Below are positions 39,147-47,495 of a DNA stretch of 64,000 bases, one piece after another. The notes beneath the pieces are model-generated. The model had not been told where the DNA came from. It made no database searches and saw only the letters and a program-made list of their open reading frames with translations. Position numbers and translations under genes: made by a program. Every line of letters starts with the position of its first letter. The first letter of the stretch is position 1. Source of the stretch: Rhodovulum sp. MB263 (GTDB taxonomy: Bacteria; Pseudomonadota; Alphaproteobacteria; Rhodobacterales; Rhodobacteraceae); contig NZ_CP020384.1 of the NCBI RefSeq assembly GCF_002073975.1, positions 1,178,001 to 1,242,000 of the forward strand. The letters are read 5' to 3'.

Positions 39147-40763
39147 TCATTCGCCGACGGCGTGCCTGCGCCGCTCTGTCATCCAGTCGTCCAGCAGCTC
39201 GATCTGCCCGGGGCTCATCCGGAGCCCGAGCTTGCTGCGGCGCCAGACCACATCCTCGGCCCGGCAGGCGAATTCCCGCTCCATCAGCCAGATGACTTCC
39301 GCTCCGGTCAGCGTGGCGCCGAAATCGCGGCCGAGATCGGCGACGGCCTGCGCCCCGCCCAGGATCCTGCGGGCTTCGGTGCCATAGGCGCGCACCAGAC
39401 GCCGCGCCCAGGGCCCTGTCAGGAAGGGATAGTCCTGCCGGAGCGCAGCGATCAGCCCGTCGATGCCGTCGACCGCGACATCGCCGCCGGGCAGGGGCAC
39501 GCCCGCGGTCCAGGGGCCGGGCAGGTCCGGCCGGATCCCGGCGATCTTGTCCAGCACGGCTTCGGCAAGGCGGCGATAGGTGGTGATCTTGCCCCCGAAG
39601 ATATTCACGAGCGGCGCGCCCGCGCGATCGAGCCGGACGACATAGTCGCGCGAGGCGGCCGAGGCCGAGCCCTCGCCTTCGTCATGCAGGGGCCGCACCC
39701 CGGAATAGGTCCAGACGATATCCGCGGCCGAGATCGGCTGCGCCAGATAGCGGTTGACGAAGCCGATCAGGTAATCGCGTTCCTCCTCGGTGCAGCGGGG
39801 CGGACCGTCGGGATCGGCATGCTCGGCATCGGTGGTACCGATCAGGGTGAAATCGGTCTCGTAGGGGATGGCGAAGACGATCCGGCCGTCCTGTCCCTGG
39901 AAGAAATAACAGCGGTCATGCTCGAACAGGCGACGGGTCACGATATGGCTGCCGCGCACCAGCCGCACCTTGTCGGTGGAGGGCTGCTGCAGCGCGCCTG
40001 AGATCAGATCGGCGGTCCAGGGGCCGGCGGCATTGACGAGGATCCGTGCCCGCCGGGTCTGCTCGGCGCCGGTATCGCCGTCGCGCAGGGTGACGGTCCA
40101 GAGCCCGTCCTCGCGGCGGGCCCTGACGATCCGGGTCCGGGTCAGGATCTCGGCGCCGCGCTCTGCCGCATCGCGGGCATTCAGCGCCACCAGTCGGGCA
40201 TCCTCGACCCAGCAGTCGGAATATTCGAAGGCGCGCCGGAACCGGGGTTTGAGCGGGCGTCCTGCCGGATCCGTCGTCAGATCGAGGCTGCGCGTCGGCG
40301 GCAGGATCTTGCGCCCGCCGAGATGGTCATAAAGGAAAAGCCCGAGCCGGATCAGCCAGGCCGGGCGGCGTCCCGTCATCCAGGGCATGGCCGTGCTCAG
40401 AAGCCGCGAGGCGGGTGTGCTGGCATCGAAGCGCATGTCGCGGTCGAGCGGCAGCACGAAGCGCATCGGCCAACTGATATGGGGCATGGCCGAAAGCAGT
40501 GTCTCGCGTTCGATCAGTGCCTCGCGCACCAGCCGGAATTCGAAATATTCGAGATAACGCAGCCCGCCGTGAAACAGCTTGGTCGAGGCCGAGGAGGTGG
40601 CCGAGGCCAAGTCGCCCATCTCGGCCAGCGTGACCGACAGCCCGCGCCCGGCCGCGTCGCGGGCGATGCCGCAGCCATTGATGCCGCCGCCCACGATCAG
40701 CAGGTCGCAGGGTTGCTCGGACGGCGTTTGATCCGCGGTCGCTTCGGCTTTGCGCATCGGCAT
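39147..40763 (-). CDS. glpD: Aerobic FAD-dependent glycerol-3-phosphate dehydrogenase
   Basis: 538 residues from ATG 40763, chosen for GGAGGA seven bases upstream; earlier ATGs at 40778 and 40796 are less likely. The FAD-binding dinucleotide fold is CDLLIVGGGINGCGIARDAAGRGLSVTLAEMGD. SSASTKLFHGGLRYLEYFEFRLVREAL is the GlpD signature. Other motifs include LVNAAGPWTADLI, FAIPYETDFTLIGTTDAEH, YSGVRPLHDEGEGSASAASRDYV and VNIFGGKITTYRRLAE. It oxidises glycerol-3-phosphate to DHAP at the inner membrane, passing electrons to ubiquinone. Divergent from glpR. Confidence 0.96.
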   Translation of the reverse strand: MPMRKAEATADQTPSEQPCDLLIVGGGINGCGIARDAAGRGLSVTLAEMGDLASATSSASTKLFHGGLRYLEYFEFRLVREALIERETLLSAMPHISWPMRFVLPLDRDMRFDASTPASRLLSTAMPWMTGRRPAWLIRLGLFLYDHLGGRKILPPTRSLDLTTDPAGRPLKPRFRRAFEYSDCWVEDARLVALNARDAAERGAEILTRTRIVRARREDGLWTVTLRDGDTGAEQTRRARILVNAAGPWTADLISGALQQPSTDKVRLVRGSHIVTRRLFEHDRCYFFQGQDGRIVFAIPYETDFTLIGTTDAEHADPDGPPRCTEEERDYLIGFVNRYLAQPISAADIVWTYSGVRPLHDEGEGSASAASRDYVVRLDRAGAPLVNIFGGKITTYRRLAEAVLDKIAGIRPDLPGPWTAGVPLPGGDVAVDGIDGLIAALRQDYPFLTGPWARRLVRAYGTEARRILGGAQAVADLGRDFGATLTGAEVIWLMEREFACRAEDVVWRRSKLGLRMSPGQIELLDDWMTERRRHAVGE

Positions 40764-40816
40764 GACTCGGTCCTCCATCGGTCGGAAGCGGAGCATGGCG
40801 CCGCAGGAAGGGTCAA

Positions 40817-40865
40817 TGAATATTTTCGTTTGTAATTCTTTTGTGTTCGTATCGAAGCGTTTTAT
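40817..40865. promoter_or_regulatory. Candidate GlpR operator/promoter region of glpD-glpR
   Basis: This AT-rich patch in the divergent 214-bp glpD-glpR gap carries TTTTCGTTTG (40823-40832) and TTGTGTTCGTATCGAA with a TTCG-TAT-CGAA dyad. DeoR-family repressors such as GlpR bind repeated TTCG-containing boxes, so both genes may be controlled from here. No exact GlpR consensus was matched. Confidence 0.55.
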
Positions 40866-40977
40866 GCCCGTTGTTGCGCGGCCTTAGCCCAGAAATGGCG
40901 CCTGAAAGCCGCATATATGGCCTGTCGGCTTGCGGAACGGGTCGCAGCCGAACATTCTCGCGGGGAAAGGAAAACCG

Positions 40978-41742
40978 ATGACCCAGACCTTCCGCGCGCC
41001 CGACATCCTCGACATTGCCCGGCGCGAGGGCCGTGTCACCGTCGAGGGGCTGGCCGAGCATTTCGGCGTGACCGTGCAGACGATCCGCCGCGACCTGGCC
41101 GAGCTGGCCGGGGCGGGCAAGCTCGAGCGCGTGCATGGCGGCGCGATCCTGCCCTCGGGGGTGAGCAATATCGGCTACGAGGCGCGGCGCGGGCTGAATG
41201 CCGAAGCCAAGGCAGCGATCGCGGCGCGCTGTGCGGCGTCCATTCCGGAGGAGGCGTCGGTCTTTCTGAATATCGGCACCTCGACAGAGGCGGTGGCCCG
41301 GGCGCTGCTGACCCACCGCAATCTTCTGGTCGTCACCAACAACATGAATGTCGCGAATATTCTGGTCGAGAACCCCGATTGCGAGGTGGTGGTGGCGGGG
41401 GGAACGCTGCGGCGCTCGGATGGCGGGCTGGTGGGCGCGCTGACGATGCGCGCGATCCAGGCCTTCAAGGTCGATTACGCGGTGATCGGTTGCTCGGCGC
41501 TCGATGCCGAGGGCGACCTTCTGGATTTCGATATCCAGGAGGTGAGCGTCAGCCAGACCATCCTGACCCAGGCGCGGCGTGCCTTCCTGGTCGCCGATGC
41601 TGCCAAGTTCGGGCGCAGCGCCCCGGTCCGGATCGCCTCGCTGCGCGATCTCGACGCGGTCTTCACCGACCGTCCGCTGCCCGCGCCGCTGGTCGAGCGC
41701 TGCCGGGGCTGGAACACGCGGGTCGATGTGGCCGCGCCCTAG
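40978..41742 (+). CDS. glpR: DeoR family regulator, probable GlpR
   Basis: 254 residues from ATG 40978 after AAAGGA. The N-terminal DeoR HTH reads FRAPDILDIARREGRVTVEGLAEHFGVTVQTIRRDLAELAGAGKLERVHGGA. The C-terminal DeoRC sugar-phosphate domain has SVFLNIGTSTEAVARAL, VVTNNMNVANILVENPDCEVVVAGGTLRRSDGGLVG and VIGCSALDAEGDLLDFD. Divergent placement beside glpD supports a glycerol-3-phosphate-responsive repressor; the effector is inferred from context. Confidence 0.88.
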   Translation: MTQTFRAPDILDIARREGRVTVEGLAEHFGVTVQTIRRDLAELAGAGKLERVHGGAILPSGVSNIGYEARRGLNAEAKAAIAARCAASIPEEASVFLNIGTSTEAVARALLTHRNLLVVTNNMNVANILVENPDCEVVVAGGTLRRSDGGLVGALTMRAIQAFKVDYAVIGCSALDAEGDLLDFDIQEVSVSQTILTQARRAFLVADAAKFGRSAPVRIASLRDLDAVFTDRPLPAPLVERCRGWNTRVDVAAP

Positions 41743-41754
41743 GCGGAGCGGGGC

Positions 41755-42525
41755 TCAGTCTTCCTGGCGCACGCCGGGCCGGCCATAGGCGCTGAGGAAA
41801 AGCCGCACGGCACTGTCGACGGTGCGGTCGATCTCGTCGGATGTGGGCGGTGTCGGGCGTTTGCCGAAGATCCGCGCGCGCCAGATCCCGGCCCCGGACA
41901 ATTCGATGAACTGGGCGCTGGCCAGCACCGGATCGGGCAGCTCGAGCCGTCCGGCCGCCATCTCGCGGCGCAGAAGGTCTGCCAGGTCGACATGGGTGCG
42001 CAGCGCGGCCGCATCGTAGAACCGCACGCCCAGCTCGGGCATGCGGTCGACGATGCCCGCGATGGTGCGCTGCCATTGCACGACATGGTCCGAGCTGATG
42101 ATCCTGGCCAGGTTGCGACCGAAGCTGGTCAGCTTCTCGGCCAGCGGCAGATCGCTTTGCAGCACCGCGTCGACCCCCCCGAACATCTTCTCGCGCTCTT
42201 TGGCCACGAGCGCGACGAAGAGATCCTGCTTGTCGGCGAAATAGACGTAGAGCGTGCCCTTCGAGACCCCGGCCGCGCGGCAGATGTCATTGACGCTGGT
42301 CGCATCGAAGCCCTTGTCGAGAAAGGCCCGCATCGCCCCGGCCATGATCTGGTCGCGCTTGGCGGGGTCCTCGCCCGCAGCGTGGCGGCGGCAGGCGCGA
42401 CGCGGGCTGTCGCAATCCTGCGCGGTGTCCTTCTTCGCCCGGGGGGCGGTGGTCTGAGGCTCGGCCCGGGGCTCTGCCTCGGGCTCGGCTTGCGGGGCAG
42501 TGGCATCGCCTGGCGCGCTGTGCAT
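41755..42525 (-). CDS. TetR family repressor of the efflux pair
   Basis: 256 residues from ATG 42525, preceded by AAGGAG. An unusual ~45-residue N-terminal tail rich in Pro, Ala and Glu/Lys (with PEAEPRAEPQ-type repeats) precedes a standard TetR HTH: KRDQIMAGAMRAFLDKGFDATSVNDICRAAGVSKGTLYVYFADKQDL. The C-terminal ~160 residues have the usual ligand-binding helices. It is divergent from hlyD/emrB, and two matching palindromes lie between, making it the likely repressor of the pump. Confidence 0.88.
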   Translation of the reverse strand: MHSAPGDATAPQAEPEAEPRAEPQTTAPRAKKDTAQDCDSPRRACRRHAAGEDPAKRDQIMAGAMRAFLDKGFDATSVNDICRAAGVSKGTLYVYFADKQDLFVALVAKEREKMFGGVDAVLQSDLPLAEKLTSFGRNLARIISSDHVVQWQRTIAGIVDRMPELGVRFYDAAALRTHVDLADLLRREMAAGRLELPDPVLASAQFIELSGAGIWRARIFGKRPTPPTSDEIDRTVDSAVRLFLSAYGRPGVRQED

Positions 42526-42584
42526 GATACGGGTCTCCTTTCCTCTGCCCGACAGGGGCGGGGCCCGGTCGTCTGCAGGGTTTA

Positions 42585-42604
42585 ATCGAACCAGGCAGTT
42601 CGAT
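42585..42604. promoter_or_regulatory. TetR operator, copy 1 (imperfect)
   Basis: ATCGAACC, four bases, AGTTCGAT. Same 8-4-8 geometry as the second site with one mismatch in the right arm. It lies between the TetR gene and the efflux pair. Confidence 0.8.
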
Positions 42605-42643
42605 AAAGTCTTGAACGCTGCGGCGCGATGCCCTAGATGTCGC

Positions 42644-42663
42644 ATCGAACCGCGTGGTTCGAT
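42644..42663. promoter_or_regulatory. TetR operator, copy 2 (perfect arms)
   Basis: ATCGAACC, GCGT, GGTTCGAT: perfect 8-bp arms around four bases. Start-to-start distance to copy 1 is 59 bp. The pair sits in the 241-bp divergent region between the repressor and hlyD. Confidence 0.85.
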
Positions 42664-42766
42664 AGTCTGTGCAAGTCAGGTCCTTGCCCTGCCATCGGTC
42701 CGGGCCGTCCCGTATCCGCCTTTGGCCGCAAACCGGTTTCAGGCCCAGTTCAGAAGGTTGCCGCCC

Positions 42767-43921
42767 ATGTCCCCGCAGGACCGTTCGAGCGTTCAGGACC
42801 GCGCCCCGGTCGATGCCGCGGTCGATACCCCGTCGCGGGACGGAGGTGCCCTGCCCGGCGGGCGCAAGCGCAGGTTCCTGCTCGGGATCGCGGTGCTGGC
42901 CCTGGCGGGGGCGGGCTATGGCGGCTGGAATTACTGGACCGAGGGGCGCTTCTTCGAGGATACCGACGACGCCTATGTGCAGGCCGATATCGCCCGGATC
43001 TCGAGCAGGGTGCAGGGCTATGTCGCCAGCCTGCCGGTCGAGGAGAACGCGCATGTCCGCGCGGGCGAGGTTCTGGTGCGGCTCGAGGATGGCGATTACC
43101 GCACCGCGCTGGCCACCGCGCAAAGCCGGGTCGCGACCGCCGGGCGCAGGCTGGCGCGGATCGATGCCCAGATCGAGGCGGCGCGCGCGGCCGTCCGCCA
43201 GGCCGAGGCCGATCGCGATGCCGCCGAGGCGCAATTGCGGACCGCGGCCAACACGCTCGAACGGGTCACGGGGCTGGCCGCGCGCAATTTCGCCGCCGAG
43301 GCCCAGCTCGACAGCGCGACCGAAGGCCACGACACCGCGCAGGCCAGCCTGGCCAAGGCCGTGGCGGCGGTGGCGAGCGCGCGGGCCGAGGTCGCGGTTC
43401 TGGTCGCCCAGCGTGCCGAGGCCGAGGGCGACAAGCACGAGCTGGAACTGGCCGTCGATCAGGCCGAGCGCGACCTGAAACGCACCGTGCTGCGGGCGCC
43501 CACCGATGGCATTCTCGCCAATCTGGGGATCGAGATCGGCGATCTGGTCAGCGCTGGCACGCAGCTGGCCGCGCTGGTGCCTGACGATGCGCTGTATGTC
43601 GAGGCGAATTTCAAGGAGACCCAGATGCAGGGCATCGCCCCCGGCGCGCGGGTCGAGGTGAGGCTGGATGCGCTTCCGGGCCGCAGCTTCGAGGGCCGGG
43701 TGAGCTCGGCCGCGCCCGCCACCGGCTCGGTCTTCTCGGTGCTGCCGGCCGACAATGCCACCGGCAATTTCACCAAGGTCGTGCAACGGGTGCCGGTGCG
43801 CATCGCGCTGCCGCCCGAGGCGGCGGCGACCGGGCAGCTGCGCGCGGGGCTGTCGGCTGTGGTCGCGGTCGACACGCGTTCGGGCGAGGGGGCCGCCGCC
43901 CGCCTTGCCGCCGCGCGCTGA
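42767..43921 (+). CDS. HlyD/EmrA family membrane fusion protein
   Basis: 384 residues from ATG 42767 after AAGG. A cytoplasmic tail is followed by one helix (FLLGIAVLALAGAGYGGWNYW), then the periplasmic adaptor: biotinyl-lipoyl-like TDDAYVQADIARISSRVQGYVASLPVEENAHVRAGEVLVRLE, a long coiled-coil hairpin rich in Ala/Glu/Arg (about residues 105-230), the second lipoyl half LRAPTDGILANLGIEIGDLVSAGTQLAALVPDD, and a beta-barrel. It links the inner-membrane MFS pump to an outer-membrane channel. The EmrB-type gene follows 26 bases later. Confidence 0.93.
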   Translation: MSPQDRSSVQDRAPVDAAVDTPSRDGGALPGGRKRRFLLGIAVLALAGAGYGGWNYWTEGRFFEDTDDAYVQADIARISSRVQGYVASLPVEENAHVRAGEVLVRLEDGDYRTALATAQSRVATAGRRLARIDAQIEAARAAVRQAEADRDAAEAQLRTAANTLERVTGLAARNFAAEAQLDSATEGHDTAQASLAKAVAAVASARAEVAVLVAQRAEAEGDKHELELAVDQAERDLKRTVLRAPTDGILANLGIEIGDLVSAGTQLAALVPDDALYVEANFKETQMQGIAPGARVEVRLDALPGRSFEGRVSSAAPATGSVFSVLPADNATGNFTKVVQRVPVRIALPPEAAATGQLRAGLSAVVAVDTRSGEGAAARLAAAR

Positions 43922-43947
43922 GCCCGCCCGCACCCCGGAGCCCCGAG

Positions 43948-45498
43948 ATGACGTCCGATGAGCCGCAACTGACGCCGCGCCGCGTGATTGCCTTCGTGGT
44001 GATGGTCTTCGGCATGTTCATGGCGATCCTCGACATTCAGATCGTCTCGGCCTCGCTGTCCGAGATCCAGGCCGGGCTTGCCGCCAGCTCCGACGAGATC
44101 AGCTGGGTCCAGACCAGCTATCTGATCGCCGAGGTGGTGATGATCCCGCTTTCGGGCTTTCTCGCCCGGATGATGTCGACGCGCTACCTGTTCGCGCTCT
44201 CGGCGGCGGGCTTCACCGTCGCCAGCTTTCTCTGTGCCACCTCGGGCAGCATCGAGGAGATGATCCTGTGGCGCGCGCTGCAGGGCTTTCTGGGCGGCGG
44301 CATGATCCCCTCGGTCTTCGCCGCGGCCTTCACCATCTTCCCGGCCTCGAAACGCAGCGTGGTCTCGCCGGTGATCGGGCTGATCGCGACGCTGGCGCCG
44401 ACCGTGGGGCCGACAATCGGCGGCTATCTCAGCTACACGATGTCCTGGCACTGGCTGTTCCTGGTCAATGTCCTGCCGGGCATCGGGGTGACGCTGGGCG
44501 CCTTCCTGCTGATCGATTTCGACCGGCCCGACTGGCGGCTTTTCGACCGCTTCGACTGGTGGGGGCTGCTGGCGCTGGCGGCCTTTCTCGGCGGGCTGGA
44601 ATACGTGCTCGAAGAGGGGCCAGGCAATGACTGGCTGGCCGACGAGACGGTCGCGGCCTTCGTCGTCGTGACCGTGCTGGGCGCCATCGTCAGCTTCTGG
44701 CGCGCCTTCACCCGCGACGAGCCCATCGTCGATCTCTCGGCCTTCGGCGATGTCAATTTCGCGCTGGGCTCGGCCTTCAGCTTCGTGATGGGGATCGGGC
44801 TGTACGGGCTGACCTATCTTTACCCGCTCTATCTGGCCTCGATCCGCGGCTATGACAGCCTGATGATCGGCGAGACGGTCTTCGTCTCGGGGCTGGCCAT
44901 GTTCTTCACCGCCCCGGTCGCGGGCTTCCTCTCGGCCCGGATCGATCTGCGCCTGATGCTGGTCGCGGGCTTCGTCGGTTTCGCGGTCTCGACCTGGATG
45001 CTGACCGGCATGACTGCCGAATGGGATTTCAACGAGCTTCTGGTGCCGCAGATCCTGCGCGGCGTGTCGCTGATGCTGAGCATGGTGCCGATCAACAACC
45101 TGGCGCTCGGCACGCTGCCGCGCGACAAGATGAAGGGCGGTTCGGGGCTGTTCAACCTGATGCGCAATCTTGGCGGCGCGGTCGGGCTGGCGGTGATTAA
45201 TACCCAGCTCTCGGACCGGGGCGATCTGCATTACGAGCGGCTGCGCGAGGCCATCACCTGGACCAATGACGCCGCGATGCGCCAGCTCTCGATGATGGTG
45301 GCGAACCTCTCGGCGCGCGGGCTTGACGGCCAGACCGGGGCGCTGGTGCAGATGGCGGCCCGGCTGCGCCAGCAGGCGACGGTGATGTCCTTCATCGATG
45401 TCTTCCTGATGCTTGCGCTGCTGTTCGGCGGGCTCGCGGCCAGCGCCTTCTTCATGCGCGCCCCCGGCCCGGCGGCAGGTGGCGGCGGCGGGCATTGA
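43948..45498 (+). CDS. DHA2 family MFS drug efflux transporter, EmrB/QacA type
   Basis: 516 residues with about 14 membrane helices. Family motifs: helix-1 DIQIVSASLSEIQAGL, the ISWVQTSYLIAEVVMIPLSGFLARMMSTRYLF loop A, and motif C-like GLIATLAPTVGPTIGGYLS. It probably exports lipophilic toxicants by proton antiport with the HlyD partner. No outer-membrane TolC gene is nearby. The preceding adaptor and divergent TetR repressor complete the usual cassette. Confidence 0.92.
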   Translation: MTSDEPQLTPRRVIAFVVMVFGMFMAILDIQIVSASLSEIQAGLAASSDEISWVQTSYLIAEVVMIPLSGFLARMMSTRYLFALSAAGFTVASFLCATSGSIEEMILWRALQGFLGGGMIPSVFAAAFTIFPASKRSVVSPVIGLIATLAPTVGPTIGGYLSYTMSWHWLFLVNVLPGIGVTLGAFLLIDFDRPDWRLFDRFDWWGLLALAAFLGGLEYVLEEGPGNDWLADETVAAFVVVTVLGAIVSFWRAFTRDEPIVDLSAFGDVNFALGSAFSFVMGIGLYGLTYLYPLYLASIRGYDSLMIGETVFVSGLAMFFTAPVAGFLSARIDLRLMLVAGFVGFAVSTWMLTGMTAEWDFNELLVPQILRGVSLMLSMVPINNLALGTLPRDKMKGGSGLFNLMRNLGGAVGLAVINTQLSDRGDLHYERLREAITWTNDAAMRQLSMMVANLSARGLDGQTGALVQMAARLRQQATVMSFIDVFLMLALLFGGLAASAFFMRAPGPAAGGGGGH

Positions 45499-45522
45499 GC
45501 GGACGGGACGAGGGAGGCGGGC

Positions 45523-46311
45523 TCAGATCCCGGTCCAGCCCGCCAGCCCCTTGCGGAACACGGCGAGGCTGGCCGGACGGAATGCGCCATCCTTTGCCAC
45601 CATCCGGGTGAGTTCGATCTGATCGCCCTCGATGGCGAGCAGCGCGAAGTCGTTCTCCTGACCGCGCAGTCGGGTCGAGAGCCCGGTGCCGACATGCACC
45701 TGCAGCACCCGCCGCCCGGCCTCGCGGGTCAGGAAGGGCTCGGCCCGCCAGCGGTGCAGATGGCCTGACAGCACGATATCGGCGCCGCAGCGCGCCAGCG
45801 CCTCGAGCGAGGGCCGGGCGTGCTTCATCAGGCTTTTCGGAGTGCCGGGAGCCTGTTCGAACGGATGATGCGCCATGGCAAGCCTGGGGCCCGGCGCGCC
45901 GTCGAAGGCCGCGCAGGCCGCGTCGAGATCGCGCCGCCGCACCTTGCCGCGCTGCCAGCGCAGCGGATCGACGGTGTTGAAGCCCTGCACCGTCAGCGCG
46001 CCGATCCGGGCCCGGGGCGCCAGATCGGCCGAGATATGGCGACGATAGCGGGCATAGGGGCAAAGCAGCCGCAGCCATGGATTGTCGAGCGGCACATCGT
46101 GATTGCCGGGCACCGCAAGCCAGGGCGGATTGAGCCGGTCGAGAAAGGCGCGGGCGGCGCGGAACTGTCCTGCTCGCGCGCGCTGGGTCAGATCGCCGGT
46201 CACCGCGACCAGATCGGCCCCGGCCGCGTTCAGCGCCCCGATCAGCGGGTCGCGCAGCTCGGGCGCGGTGCGGCCGAAATGCAGGTCCGAGATATGCGCG
46301 ATGCGGATCAC
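45523..46311 (-). CDS. Metallophosphoesterase, calcineurin-like
   Basis: 262 residues from a GTG at 46311 that overlaps the preceding stop (GTGA). Metal-binding motifs are complete: ISDLHFGR (DxH), AVTGDLTQRA (GD), VPGNHDVPLD (GNHD), AMAHHPFEQ (H) and LSGHLHRWR (GHxH). It resembles 3',5'-cyclic nucleotide phosphodiesterase/CpdA-like or lipid phosphatase enzymes; substrate is unknown. Translational coupling with the diacylglycerol-kinase-like gene suggests lipid or nucleotide signalling, by association only. Confidence 0.88.
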   Translation of the reverse strand: MIRIAHISDLHFGRTAPELRDPLIGALNAAGADLVAVTGDLTQRARAGQFRAARAFLDRLNPPWLAVPGNHDVPLDNPWLRLLCPYARYRRHISADLAPRARIGALTVQGFNTVDPLRWQRGKVRRRDLDAACAAFDGAPGPRLAMAHHPFEQAPGTPKSLMKHARPSLEALARCGADIVLSGHLHRWRAEPFLTREAGRRVLQVHVGTGLSTRLRGQENDFALLAIEGDQIELTRMVAKDGAFRPASLAVFRKGLAGWTGI

Positions 46312-47219
46312 GCCGCGGCCCCGGGCACCAGCACCCGGAGCGGGCGGTCGCGGCGACGGATCGTCAGCGGGCTGCGCATGGTCTCGCGCTCGCCGTCGCG
46401 CGCGACCAGCACCCGCGGTCGCCCCGGGTCGATCACGATCCTTGCCGCCCGGCGCAGCTCGAAATCCTGCCCCTCCTGTGCGGCGCCGAGCGCAAGCCCG
46501 AGCGTCGCGCGCATGATCTCGATCTGACTGCCGTCCGGGGCGGTGAAAAGGGCAAAGCGGCCTTCCTCGAGCGCATCGGCGCCCTCGAGATTGAACTGCC
46601 GCAGCTGATAGGCGCTGTTGGCGACGAAGGCGAGCGGCGTGTGCAGCTCTTGCGCGACGCCGTCGAGATCGAGCCTGAGCCGCATTGCGCGGCGGGCGCC
46701 GACCAGGGTCTGGGCCACCGACCAGTAGGCCGCGACCCGGCTGCGGCCCCAGCGCCTGTAGGTGGTCTCGCGCCGCTCGAGGATCGCGGGGTACAGCCCG
46801 AGGCTGGCATTGTTGAGAAAGATCCGGCCATTCACCTCGCCCAGATGCACCTCGGCAGCGGTGCCGTCGGCCAGGGCCGCGACTGCCGCCTCGGGCTCCA
46901 GCGGGATGCCGAGCCCGCGGGCGAAATAGTTGAAGGTGCCCTGCGGGATCACCCCGAGCGGGGCGTCGCGGGCATGGCAGGCCTCGGCCACGGCCGAGAT
47001 CGTGCCGTCGCCGCCCGCGGCGACCAGCGTGCCGCAGCCCCGCTCGAGCGCCTCATGCGCCAGCCCGGTCAGGCTCTGGCCCCGGCGCGGGCGCCAGATC
47101 TCGGCCTCGACCCCCGCTTGCAGGCACAGCCCGCGCAGTATGTCGCTGCGCGATCCGGGGCCGGAATGGTCTCCGGCGCGGTCGTTGACGATGAGGCAGA
47201 AGGCGGAAGATCCTGGCAT
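46308..47219 (-). CDS. Diacylglycerol kinase catalytic-domain protein (DAGK/YegS-like)
   Basis: 303 residues from ATG 47219. The DAGKc fold is recognisable: LIVNDRAGDHSG at the N-terminus, LVAAGGDGTISAVAEACHARDAPLGVIPQGTFNYFARGLGIP, where GGDGT is the catalytic/ATP motif, and the C-terminal beta-rich VHLGEVNGRIFLNNASLGLYP domain. It probably phosphorylates a lipid such as diacylglycerol or a sphingoid base at the membrane. Its stop is fused to the start of the metallophosphoesterase gene. Confidence 0.88.
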   Translation of the reverse strand: MPGSSAFCLIVNDRAGDHSGPGSRSDILRGLCLQAGVEAEIWRPRRGQSLTGLAHEALERGCGTLVAAGGDGTISAVAEACHARDAPLGVIPQGTFNYFARGLGIPLEPEAAVAALADGTAAEVHLGEVNGRIFLNNASLGLYPAILERRETTYRRWGRSRVAAYWSVAQTLVGARRAMRLRLDLDGVAQELHTPLAFVANSAYQLRQFNLEGADALEEGRFALFTAPDGSQIEIMRATLGLALGAAQEGQDFELRRAARIVIDPGRPRVLVARDGERETMRSPLTIRRRDRPLRVLVPGAAA

Positions 47220-47495
47220 CGGGTGTCCTGTCCTGGGTCCGGTCTGGGGCACTGTCCGAACGTTCCGGCGCGCGCCGCGTTCCCGGGATCGGCCCGGCCC
47301 GGCGGGGCGCCGCCGCTTTTCTGGTTCGCGGCCGGGCCGATGGGTGTTATTGCGCGTTTTGCGGGAACCCGGGCGCACCCTCGCGCGTTGGACGGGACGT
47401 GCTGAAATGCCCACAGGAAATCCGGAGGAAATGCCCTTGAGCCTTCTGTCCGTCTTTGCCCGCCCCACCGAAGGGGTCGGCCGGGAGAGCCGCGC

